A stretch of 64,000 bases of DNA from Gremmenia infestans (taxonomy: Eukaryota; Ascomycota; Leotiomycetes; Helotiales; Hamatocanthoscyphaceae): NCBI GenBank assembly GCA_032629725.1, contig JAFEVB010000008.1, positions 1,488,001 through 1,552,000 on the forward strand, written 5' to 3'. The position numbers and the translations under genes were made by a program. A model generated the notes under the pieces. The model saw nothing but the letters and a program-made list of their open reading frames with translations. It was not told the origin of the DNA and did not search any database. Positions 1-10,179 of this stretch are shown piece by piece (position 1 is the stretch's first letter; each line of letters opens with the position of its first letter).

Positions 1-314
1 CCCCTCTAGCATAGTGCAACACCAATACCAATTCACAAGCTGCTTTGAAAATATATATATATATTAGCTGACATATATCGGTCTCACCAATTCACATCAT
101 GTATGATATGCGAGGATACTGATTCCTCCACATCGATAATCCTCCAAAGTCAAGTGAATCGTGTTCAAGACCCCTCGCATTGCCATTAGACTTCCATAGA
201 GTATTTACTGTCCCTTGAATATTCAATAGCAGTCACGATGACCCCTAAATTGCACCATTAAATGCCAAAATGCATGGGTATCATGGCCGTTCAATTTATC
301 CTAACCCTCTTGAA
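1..314. other. Window edge, no gene seen
   Basis: AT-rich sequence with a short (AT)n run near position 50. It is the 3' flank of the LOV-domain gene that lies on the minus strand. No reading frame with a recognisable domain was seen. Confidence 0.5.
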
Positions 315-1206
315 TCAAAAACTAGCACGTTTGGTATCGCCCATAAATCCAACCAAATACCTCTTCTTCTTCCCACCTACAACATCTTCATCCCACAATA
401 TAGGTATAACCGTCAACAGATTAACAAACATCCTGCCATCCCGCGTGAAATTAACAAGCTTGACCTGCGCCTCCTCATTCTTTGCAAACCTCTCCTTCAG
501 TTCCTTCCTCGCAAAGTCATTCGTCTTGCGGATTTCTTGCTGGTGCCTTATCTCTAGTTTGAGAGCGCGGTCCTTTGGAGGCTGTTGCAGGAAGCGGCAG
601 TTTCGTTCGAGGATATCCATGCTGTTGTATCCGGTCAGGGCCTCGAAGGTTTCAGAGCAGTATACAATTGGCGTGTCGTGACGCTCGGGGTCGCAGAGAA
701 CGAGGGAGACGGAGCTGTCTATGCTGCCGATGTTGATTGTGGGGTTTGGGCGCTGGCGGACGCGGATCTGTAGAGCCTTTGTTAACTCGAGGGGGAGCGT
801 GAGGACGTGGGGTCAGGTTTCATTCAATGGTTTTGAGGACGAAAAAAGTGGAATAATGGGGATGCGTGATAGGGGAAGAGGTATTGATCACTTACCAAAA
901 TCCCCATCATATCAAAGCCACTTGGAGCATACACCCCGGGATAGATAAGAGGATCACTCGGACGCTCACTTTGATTAACGGCATTTACTGGTGCAAGAGC
1001 AAGCGGGATGGTGGAACTGCTTGCTTTGGACTCAACGGCATTGATCGGAGCCCCAGGGACAGCACATAAACCTTGGGCTGAAGACTGCTTCCATAACTAT
1101 AATGTATAGAAAATCAGTAAAGTAAAAACCGTATATAATAGTTTAAGAAGAGGTAAAAACATACCTCCTGGAGCCTCTGCGCCTGCTGCAAGTATTCCTC
1201 GTTCAT
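315..1206 (-). CDS. vvd: VIVID/ENVOY-type LOV blue-light photoreceptor
   Basis: Small flavin-binding LOV/PAS protein. In the VVD/ENV family it senses blue light and damps White Collar Complex signalling (photoadaptation). I join three exons: 1206-1165, 1096-896 and 767-315, all in phase 0, giving 231 aa. The N-terminal cap contains the family's tyrosine-rich segment (PLIYPGVYAPSGFDMMGIL), followed by RPNPTINIGSIDSS and then the LOV core. The photoactive cysteine lies in ERNCRFLQ. The core ends with VNLLTVIPILWD and RYLVGFMGD. The usual family motif is GRNCRFLQ or GKNCRFLQ, so the first residue is changed to Glu here. Length fits the family (Neurospora VVD is 186 aa). Introns carry GTATGT and GTAAGT donors. 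It lacks the zinc finger of WC-1, so a WC-1 identity is excluded. The family call is firm; function in this species is inferred. Confidence 0.9.
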
Positions 1207-2334
1207 ATCCGTGCGTGTATTACCTGAGAATCTAAACCATTGTTCTTCTGTTGATGGCCTGCTCAATCATTCATATGGCGGTGGCAGCACATACGAACAC
1301 GAGACTAGACATGACGAGAGGAGACAAGACGATACCGATTGTGCGTTTGCGTGTGCGTGTGCCAGTGCCATCTCGCCATTCGCACTGAGAGGCGCGGGGT
1401 TGGGTGTAGAAGACGTCAGGACCTTCGATTCATGCCTTTCTAGTTGGCTCGATCGCGAGGCGCCTAGAATAGTCGCGGCCATCGGCACTAACTGGATAAA
1501 TTAAATGGCATTTCTAACTGGAATGGTGTGGCCGCATCAAGACTTTCTTTTGGCTTTTTAAACAAACACCGGGTCCCTCTACGGCCCAACTATTCAGAGT
1601 TGAAAGAGTGAAGGAGGTGGTCACATCGGGGTGTATCACGTGACCAAACTTCATCATTCAGTGGTTGGGCCATGCAGTACATACAAAGGACAGCAACGTG
1701 TATTTAGAAAGAAAGAGAATCAAATGTTTTATAGACGAAGTCGAACAGCATAATCAAATTTTACCGAATTATCAAAGCCCAATCCGAGAGCATCACTTGA
1801 AAGTCAAGGAATCCCATCCGAAGTACCAGACGAGTGAACGTCCACGTATTATATCTTGTCAGTCATAAAGGACATATATTGAAGGAGACTAAAGAAAGTG
1901 ATCGTATCTGCAAGCATGCGGAACACGTCGGTACAGTAATCTGAACTGAATCACATCTAAAAAAAATACAGATTCGTAGGTTCACATGACTCGTATAAAC
2001 ATTCATCACAAAAAACAAGTTGAATGCGTCAATCGACTGACCGACGTCGCTAGTCACTCATGAAATGCACAAACTCGTGACCAGAGCTACTAGGAACTAC
2101 ACTCACCCACCTGCGACCTTCCAAACAGTCATCGGGATCCCAACAAGCCCCTCCCACGTACATATCTAGATAGAATCAGCCTTTACCTACGGCACACCTC
2201 GAACCAAAACACAGCCTCTAGCTACCTACCTAGGTGAAAGCCTTCCGTCCGTTCGTCTTACTAACGTATAGTACAGTACAGTGGGTAAAGCTTAATCTGA
2301 TGACCGCACGTGCCGCTCGCAGGCTTGACCCAAG

Positions 2335-2363
2335 TTCGGGTTCGGGTTCGGGTTCGGGTTCGG
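2335..2363. repeat. (TTCGGG)n microsatellite
   Basis: Between four and five tandem copies of the hexamer TTCGGG. It encodes an artefactual Gly-Ser or Glu-Pro run in the overlapping frames. It differs from the telomere repeat TTAGGG. Confidence 0.9.
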
Positions 2364-2444
2364 AACCCCACCCAAGGAAACCAACACCAACCAACACAGA
2401 GCCGCATGAGGCTCCCAAATGCCGAGCCCAGGCTTGACTAAGAT

Positions 2445-2534
2445 ATAGGTAGGTAGGACTAAGGTATAGGTAGGTAGGTAGGTAGGTAGGTAGGTAGGTA
2501 GGTAGGTAGGTAGGTAGGTAGGTAGGTAGGTATA
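2445..2534. repeat. (GGTA)n microsatellite
   Basis: Long run of the tetramer GGTA (TAGG), about 15 uninterrupted copies within 2469-2531 plus degenerate flanks. Shorter GGTA tracts recur at many intergenic places in the window (for example near 4990, 17210 and 22670), so this is a common low-complexity motif of this genome. Confidence 0.95.
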
Positions 2535-2992
2535 GGTAGACTGGAGGGAGAATGCTGCTTGGGATCGCGGGAGTTGCCAGAGTGTGCATGAATTAAAATT
2601 ACAGTATTTTCTGGACCTAACGCTAGTAGGACTAGGACCGAACCATGGCTAAGGTAAGGTAGCCTTGAGCAAGAGCAAGAATGAGGACACTATTTGGGGA
2701 CCCCCACTCCGCGCCCCCCACACGAGGTTCAAGACAAGACTCGGAGAAAAGCTGGCCAAGACATTGCAGCACGCGAGCGCTTGTGACGTGCTATCCCGGG
2801 CGGCTTCTAGACCCGGGATGAAATAGAACATTGATCTATTGTCCTGCTACTATTACAGATGAAGCTATTGCTCTTTCTTCTTTGTACACGCCCAGTCAAC
2901 ACCCAGGAGAAATCCCCACGCTCTTGTAAATGACGCCGCCCAATGCATTAAGACACCTACATCTGGTATAAGGAAAAGTTGGAAGTCGATTC

Positions 2993-4155
2993 TCACTTGA
3001 ATACAGCGCTTGATCGCCTAGCGTGGCTGTCACTCGATTCGAAGCGGTCATAGGAGGCCAAGTATTCAGACACAATCGATGTCTCTCCTTGTTCCGCCTT
3101 GTGTTCTTCGGTTCTTGTCCTGCTCTCTACTTCATTTACCATCACATCCTTCCTTTCTGTCTGTGCGGTTGTCTCTATATCATCCTTCTTCGCGATGATT
3201 GAACATTGCTTTTTGGACATTGTGTAGAGGACGTAAGTTCCCCACAACTGTGCCGCTGCAAAGATTACGTGCAGTATTGGTGTGGTGACCTTGAACGCGA
3301 GAGTCCACCTGTTCCAGAGACTGCCCCAAAGAAAAAAGACAAGTACGGTCTCGGTGATCGTTCCAATCAGGGTGGTTATGGCTGACATTCGGAATAGCTT
3401 GCGCAGGAACCTATGATCGGTGGGGTAGACTCGGTAAATAATGATGGTAATATGTGGGAGGAACTCTGAGATAATGTCGAAGGCGCCTATAAAAGTTAGC
3501 ACTCAGTGATCGCAAGAGAAAGTCCAAGGAAGCAAGACTTACCCCATACCAAGCAGAGTAGAAACTCGATAGTTGCATCCTTTTCCTTGCTAAGATTGAG
3601 AGATATGGCAATCGCGGATTGTCCAATCATGATCGCTCCGATGTGATGTCCCACACTGACTGGAGAAATCTTGGGTCTGTAGAACAGCTCGAAGACGTAC
3701 ATTGCAACCAATGCCTGAGCCGCAATGATGAGTATATCTCCCATGGCGACGTGCTTGGAACCGGCGAAACGCGAATGCAGAGTACCAGTCATGAAGACAA
3801 CGTAAATAAAAGGATACGCCGCCAAGATCAATATGGCAATCTTGGTGCCTCCTGCGATGTGGTGGTTGACAAAGCCTCTCCGCGTTGTCTCGTCCATTTG
3901 CGTATAGGTCTTGCCGTATACCTTTCTGAGAAGGAATCTTTCGAGGATGTAGAAGCGGAAAAGGAAGTAGATGACAAAGATGATGCAGAGGATGAGGGCA
4001 CTATAGGGCGCCAACTTGGATATTGACTCCAGAGGAACATGTTTGATATGGGGACCCTTCCCAGATAAGGTTCCGTTGTGGGCATCCGCAGGCAGGGCGG
4101 ACGCAGCGGCTATTCCCATTATCGAGTATTGTTGGATGCAAAGAAGGGGCATCAA
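2993..4155 (-). CDS. Multi-pass membrane protein, TLC-domain-like
   Basis: Two exons, 4155-3543 and 3486-2993, joined in phase 1 across a 56-bp intron (GTAAGT...TATAG), give about 368 aa. A later Met at about 4119 (MGIAAASALPADAHNG) is an equally good start. There are roughly six or seven hydrophobic segments, the first being LAPYSALILCIIFVIYFLF. The segment FELFYRPKISPVSVGHHIG holds a His pair like that of TLC (TRAM-LAG1-CLN8) domains. The C-terminal tail (about 75 residues) is charged and likely cytosolic. TLC proteins act in the ER or other endomembranes, often in sphingolipid synthesis, but the Lag1 ceramide-synthase motif was not seen. I therefore assign only a TLC-like membrane protein and no reaction. 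Confidence 0.65.
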
Positions 4156-7100
4156 TCAAAGTTTCAATTGGGTGGATGGCGGTGTATAAACCCCCTGTCG
4201 GTGTTGAAGGACAGTAAATTGATGACAGGGGGCGTGAATCATAGAGATAATAAGAAGATGCTGGTAAAGCTTCAGCGGGCATAAAGGTAGCACAAGAGTG
4301 CTTCTGCTTGCCATGGAAGGAGGATGCTCCATTGCTTATATCATATGCTATTCTAGCATGGACGAGCGACGGCCTTAGCCTAGTTCCTGCCCCCACTGTG
4401 AAGTATATGGTGGGGGAAAGGGGTGTCATAACCAGAGCTACCACGCCGGATGTTGCAAGAGCGATGGGACTTGACGTTGGAGAAATTGCGCCATGACTTG
4501 TGCCCCCTGAAGAGTTTTGGAGAACTCCGCCAGTACAATACCTAGACAGACAGAGAGGATGTTCTGGAACCTACTAACTTAGCTACCCAGGTATTATCAC
4601 CCAAAACGGGTATGATGTTTCGGGCATGCTCTTCGTCCTCCATCTGCAACACCTGCGGCTGAATCGCTGATGGACGCCACAGGCACAGGCACAGGCACAG
4701 TTACAGGCACAACCGTGCAGGCAGGAAATGGGGTATATTCGAGGCAATTTCGTACCTACTACATACCTAGATACATTACCGTCTACTGGACTGGGTTCCA
4801 TTTGGACGTCGACGTCCAACACCGTAAGGCAGTAGGTACTACTGTATGGGTTTGTTTCAAGCCTTGGCACCTCCGGCCAGACCAACCTATTATTGGTCAT
4901 AATGAATCATGATCACATACTATGGAGTATAATCTGGAGCCGGCCTGTTCTTGGTCTGGGCGTGGAGTAGGTAGAGTGGTAAGGTAAGTACTTTAGGTAG
5001 GTAGTGTGGGATATCTCCGTAGAAAATAAATGAGTATCTGGCGCTGGCTGCATGTCTTGGCAAAAGGCTTGATTTAGTCAGGGGCTGGTGGGTCTTGTCC
5101 GTTTCTCTCTGCCCCGGATCTGCAGACCCCCTCGGAAACACTAGTTGTCTGTCGCCGTACCACCGCACTCGGTAGTTTCACAAGCTGATGATAGAATGCG
5201 ACGGCGACAGTGCAACCGCAGCATGCCTCCTACTAAGTACTGCAGGCCAACAGACAGTTCTTGCTCAGCGTACGAGTATCAAAGATTCTGTTCACAGCAA
5301 TAACACTACATACAGCCCTGGGAGGATGTTGAGGTCACCAATCTCACCAATCTCACTGCTGCGCCCAGATTACCTATGAGACTCGCGTATTTTACGATAC
5401 CAAAGGTTCCTCCCGGTCATCTCCGTCGAGAAACTACCTGTAAGCTCGCCTGAATATCCAACAAAGGATCCGTGAGGCACACCGTGATGGATTGATTGTG
5501 TTTGCTAATAGGTTCTAAACCTGGTGCTCGTAACGTCGAGGCCGATTGCTTCATACACCGCGCAGCCGCTAAGCAAAAACTCCATATTACCCAGTGCTAA
5601 GAGAGACGAACACCTCCAACCGTTCCCACGTTATGCTGAGATAGGAAATCCCAGACGTCAGAGATATGTAATTTGGGGGATAATTTGTCACTTGTACGTC
5701 AACACCGTGTTCATCCTCCTCAGTTCCGACAAAAGGAAGACAATGTTCCCGTGGCACGTTGTGTTTTCATACTCACGTGGAAGGCTAAGAGACACATGTA
5801 ATTAGGGGGGCATATTGGGCATGCTTTCTAAAGCACTAATCATCCTTACATTTACCTTTTTGAGTCATATTTCCTACGCGCAGTCGTTGACCCTCTTGGC
5901 TATTTCGACTTTGCTACAAGGAGAGGCAAGCCTCTATGGGGTTGATTTGACATGCGCGGATTTAGTGTTATATCGAGAATACAAACATGTGCTCGTTGAC
6001 TCTTTCGTTGCGCATTGCTTTACTAGTCTTACTTTTATTTTAGGCCAAATTGACTTCACCGCACCGCAGCCGGTTCCCCTATTTCTGGGATGTTTACTAC
6101 TACCAAATCACTTCATATTTCTATTCTCTTTTTCTTTAGGGGTGTCTTGTCCCGAGCAATTCCATATTAAGCACTTGCCATGAAAGACAGCGTGGGTGTT
6201 TCTAGAGCTCGGTTTTATCCCTTTTCTTCTATAGCATGCTACGAAATGCCTTTAAAAAACAAGTGGGAGCTAAATCTGCTGGAAATGAACACGAGCTGCC
6301 AGTACCTTTAAGGGAGTGATACCAGTATCGTCTGTCCCCGCACATCCCGGTGCCCGCCGTTATGAATGTTGGTGTGTGGATCGTACACTATCTTAGGATT
6401 TTGAAGAGTATGAGCAAAAGAAAGCTGGTTGCGAGTCTAATATTTCATACCAGAATGTTAACAATTCCCTACGATATTATACTTATAATTCTTGTGGTTT
6501 TAAAGATACTGTCTGACAACGTGTTGTCGGACAATCTTTTATCCAAGAACAGCTTTTGAAGAGATCGGTCGCCGGGTCGAGACGGCAGGAATGATCGCCG
6601 ATGCTGTCGACTCATCCCGTCTTTCGTCACGAAATGACCTGTCTATTCTCGGCATGAAGCGCTTCCAATGAATACAAGCCGATAAATCTGAAGGCTGGAG
6701 ATGCGTCCCGAGATCTTGGGTTCTGGGCCATCGCACGCAATTAATACCGCAACGCATCAAAAGCAGATTCGATGGCAAAAGCACTTTTTCGCTTCGAATT
6801 ATTTATGTGGCTGGCTGTGGTGACCAACCGGCAAGCTTTGTTCCAAACAATATTAATTTGAGATTTTGCACGTTCTTGATTGCCTCGAGCATTTTTAGAC
6901 CCTGCAGGGCTGTTTCCGAGATCCCTGTTACACCAATGATCGGAAGTCGGTTAGTTTATGCTGTCTGTATTCAACCGAGGGGCATCTTCAATCTCGATTA
7001 TGGGTTTCTTTACAGCAAGTTCCCGGTTCCGTGTAATTCTACTCTGGACTCTGGACGGCGGCGTCAGTCGTTCCAATCATCCCCGAGTCCATAAGTATCG

Positions 7101-7534
7101 AATGCATTTTCTTCTGTGTGCCACTCGGAGGTCCTAGCCCCTCTCCACGAGTAACATTATTCCCATGTCGGAACTTGTGCCCTATTTCTTTTGTCCACCT
7201 TGGCGACGTCGAAATGTAGTATTGACCGTGCTGTTTAGGACAATTTCGCTGCTTTGGAGCATGGAACTCGGGCGTTGTTACACAGCAGCATTTCCTGGAC
7301 TCTAGGAATGTGGCTCGCAATATTAAGGTCAAGAGAATCCCACGTACTTTTGTAGCTAATCACCCGGACGAAGACGCGACTGTGATCTGCACCATCGAAA
7401 CGGACCTGATTGATCCGCCAGTGGGAGCCCACCCCTTCTACGGCAATTTTCGGGCGCTGATTTGCAATCTTAGGGTATCAAGGGACCGGTTGCGAACTAT
7501 GACGATACCTTTGCATGAAAGTGAGGGCGGCACG
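4156..7534. other. Long intergenic region, no gene recognised
   Basis: About 3.4 kb, AT-rich in its right half. The frame at 5815-6183 begins with a hydrophobic, signal-peptide-like stretch (ALIILTFTFLSHISYA), but nothing after it looks like a known protein. The frame at 7310-7600 is entered by the next gene, yet its first 75 codons look non-coding. I see no repeats beyond the GGCACA tract. Confidence 0.45.
4679..4711. repeat. (GGCACA)n microsatellite
   Basis: About five copies of the hexamer GGCACA, the fourth altered to GTTACA. Short intergenic low-complexity tract. Confidence 0.85.
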
Positions 7535-9184
7535 ATGGTTTCAATCATTTTGTCGTTGGTATCGATGGCTGTTTTATCAGTATGCCTATGTAAAGATTAA
7601 TCATCTCAAACTGCTGGCCCCTCCAGGCTAATGATAGATAGCTCGAAGAGTGCAGAATGTACGAGATTGGTCCCAACTTCCTCTTGTATGTTGGCGTAAG
7701 TCTATATACACTAAAGCTACTATCGGCCCTTGCGCGCTGGCTGATCGTTAGGAAGTGGTTCTACTTATATACATCGACTCGATCATATTTGTCTCAGGAA
7801 CTGCCATATTGTCAAATGGATTTGGCGTGGATTCCTCTCTGGACATATGTTCCAAGGCTATATTGCTATGCCTTGGGTGTTACTTGACAACCAAAGTAAG
7901 TACTAATCTGCACTCGGCAATCATAGAGCTCACATTCCGCAGGTGGTACGTGTATATAGCCCAGGGCAAGAGTGGTTGACTGAACATAGCAGTTTCTTTA
8001 CTACTTTCTGGTTGAACGTGCGGTATGTAACAAGTCCTCAGCCAAAGTCGTAGTACTGATATCAATCACAGTACGTCATCCGTCGATCTTCAAACCCAAG
8101 AATGAAAGACTGGCTATACTTGTTTAACACCTTTGGATTGTTGAGTAAGTGCTGTTGAAACTAAAAAGAAACCTGTCGATATTGATTTCTGACAGTTCCA
8201 TATTGTATTGTCATTATGTTGAACTTCTACTTGTGAGTATTTATATTGTCCTTCCGTTTTTTAGATTTGAAAGCAGTGGCCAACATGTTCTACACAGTCG
8301 CTTCGCAGTCTATGAGAACCATACATGCAGGATTGGGATGAAGAGGGTCGCCATGGGACCACTGATAGGATTTGATATACTTGTAAATGTAAGTCGTACA
8401 CTCATACTTCATTCCCGAGGCTCATAACTCAAGGTGTATCTGACCTCGTTATTCCTGATTCCTCTTCGCGGTAAGTCATATCCTCATCACATCTCGACCA
8501 TCGCTTAAAGTATTTAGGACTCTACTCGTATAGAATGAGCCGCAGGTCACATGTGCGAGTTACCGCCCTCCGCACATTTATCGGAAGCTGTTGCACCCTG
8601 GTTTCTAGTGTTGTGTAAGTACATTTACAACATACCCTTCAACTTCATAGTGCTTATCATCAGACTTCAGCAACCTTACGGTATTACTAGCCATGAAAGG
8701 CGAGCCAGGTTGGATATGTCTTATGTGCTGCAACATCGACAGTATGATTGATTGCCTCCAAACAATTCCTCCACAAAATAACTCTTTCCTAGTCCTCTTC
8801 AGCGTTCTTGTACTGCACTGGATAACCTCCAAAGACAACGCCTCAACCATTTCCTCATCGCAAAACGTCGCTATCTACAACATCAGCCGCGATCGAGAAA
8901 GCCCAATGCTTGCCCGTTTCTCCAAACGAAAGATAGCCCATAGGCCCTGCCTAGTCCAAGACGACCTTGGACTTAGCGAGTACACAAAAAGAGGCGGAGT
9001 TACGACATTAGTAACTGCAACTAGGGAGACCGATGAAGACGAGCACGCCCATGTTCCGAATGTCATTACGGTTGAGAGTGAGCATGTCATAGAGGTAGAG
9101 CAGGGAATGATTAGCGATAATGAAAGTGGGCCACATATTGGAGGAAGGATAGAGAGCACTGAAAAGCTGTTCCAGAAGAATTAG
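7535..9184 (+). CDS. Fungal multi-pass (7TM-like) integral membrane protein
   Basis: Orphan family of fungal membrane proteins with no known reaction. I reconstruct about 12 exons: 7535-7579, 7642-7695, 7752-7895, 7943-7945 (possible 3-nt exon), 7993-8022, 8072-8144, 8196-8232, 8298-8388, 8434-8470, 8518-8614, 8671-8741 and 8793-9184. All are phase-consistent and give about 357 aa. Recognisable family blocks are NFLLYVGEVVLLIYIDSI, LYYFLVERAYVIRR, KDWLYLFNTFGLLIPYC, VNVYLTSLFLIPLRGLYSY and NLTVLLAMKGEPGWICLMCC. About seven hydrophobic segments precede a hydrophilic tail of about 100 residues. The exon before VYLTS ends in LIGFDILVN. The Met at 7535 fits the hydrophobic N-terminus; an upstream Met at 7310 is possible but less likely. 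Several introns are near the minimum length for fungi. Confidence 0.8.
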
Positions 9185-9242
9185 CATGAAAATGAGAGGC
9201 GTTCCGATCATCGATTTGTTACATATGGGAGTTACTTCGTCA

Positions 9243-9354
9243 CAGGCCAAACTGTTACGCCAAGCAGATCAAGGCAAGGGGGCCTTGCTTTGGTGCGTTT
9301 ACCACCCTTCTTAAACCCCCTGCTATATATTTCTTGGCGTAACAGTTTGGCCTG
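9243..9354. mobile_element. MITE-like element with 22-bp terminal inverted repeats
   Basis: CAGGCCAAACTGTTACGCCA at 9243 onward is matched exactly, in inverted orientation, by the sequence ending at 9354. The inverted repeats are 22 bp (9243-9264 and 9333-9354) and enclose a 68-bp centre that has no coding capacity. The centre contains a smaller inverted repeat (GCAAGG...CCTTGC). It lies about 60 bp after the stop codon of the membrane-protein gene. No clear target-site duplication is visible. It is most likely a non-autonomous DNA transposon remnant; a strong RNA hairpin or terminator in the 3' UTR is the alternative. Confidence 0.7.
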
Positions 9355-10179
9355 AGAGGAAGTAGGTCCATCTTGGCGGCATGGAGCGTGCTAGTTGGGG
9401 CCGAGCGTGCCATTATGTATATTAATCATCGATCATTAACAATTTGAATAAACTTATCTATATACTCTCTGCCAGCTCCTTATCTAATCATCCCATGGAT
9501 CTCCTCCCGGTACCTCCCATGAACATACGGGAGCAAATGGAATGAAACATGATCAAAAGGAAGTGCCGATGTTCTTTCAACGGACCTACCTACTCCAGAG
9601 TAAATAAGGCAAGGAGATTCAGGAGCTCGCTCGCTTCGCCACTTAAAATACACCACACCACGGCTTCCCAACCTTAGAAAAATCAACTTTATTTACATAT
9701 AATCGTAAGTTTTTACAAATTCGCATTACATTCACATTGCCCATTATTCCTCTGAGTCCAGATTAAAACTCACCCATATATCTTTCTTGATCACGTGAGC
9801 GTATCCCACCTTTGGCCAAACAAACCATACCGCTCCCCTTCGCCTATCCCCCATACGGTACACCTTTTAGCAGTTCTCCACCCCCGGGCCCGGTACCTCA
9901 AACCTAATTATTAAAAAATGGATCCAATTGCCATTATCTACAGGCCTTAAATGGACATAGACTCACTCGTTATCAGTACTCTATGAAAATCCCGTTTTCT
10001 TATCAGATACGGATCGGGCACTTCAGCCTTTCGTCTTGCGGGCGAGGACGGGCGATAGGAGTTTGGTAGGTGCTTGAACAAATTCAAATTTACTTTGTAG
10101 CTGCCTCCGTCTTTATCTTCATCTTCATCTTCATCTTCCCGCTACGCTGTGATATATTGAACGAGGAGAAGAAATCATA
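9355..10179. other. Intergenic region upstream of MFS permease
   Basis: No coding feature seen. A (ATCTTC)n-like pyrimidine tract at about 10110-10140 lies just before the start codon of the permease, as is common in fungal promoters and 5' UTRs. Confidence 0.5.

Larger units (their letters stand above)
1207..2992. other. Intergenic region between two minus-strand genes
   Basis: About 1.8 kb upstream of the LOV gene and downstream of the TLC-like gene. The open frames at 1211-1504 and 2230-2589 are repeat-driven or compositionally odd, and I do not accept them as genes. It contains two simple repeats, listed separately. Confidence 0.5.

Noticed and set aside
2335..2363. Possible telomere-like repeat
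   Set aside because: The unit is TTCGGG and not TTAGGG, is very short and lies between ordinary genes.
2230..2589. 119-codon minus-strand frame with Tyr-Leu-Pro-Thr repeats
   Set aside because: It is a translation of the GGTA and TTCGGG microsatellites, with no domain or splice context.
5815..6183. ORF with a signal-peptide-like N-terminus
   Set aside because: No recognisable domain after the hydrophobic start, AT-rich composition, and no intron or promoter signals that set it apart from chance.
7310..7534. N-terminal extension of the 7TM gene from the upstream Met
   Set aside because: The 75 extra residues are charged and unlike the family, whose members begin close to the first hydrophobic segment at 7535.
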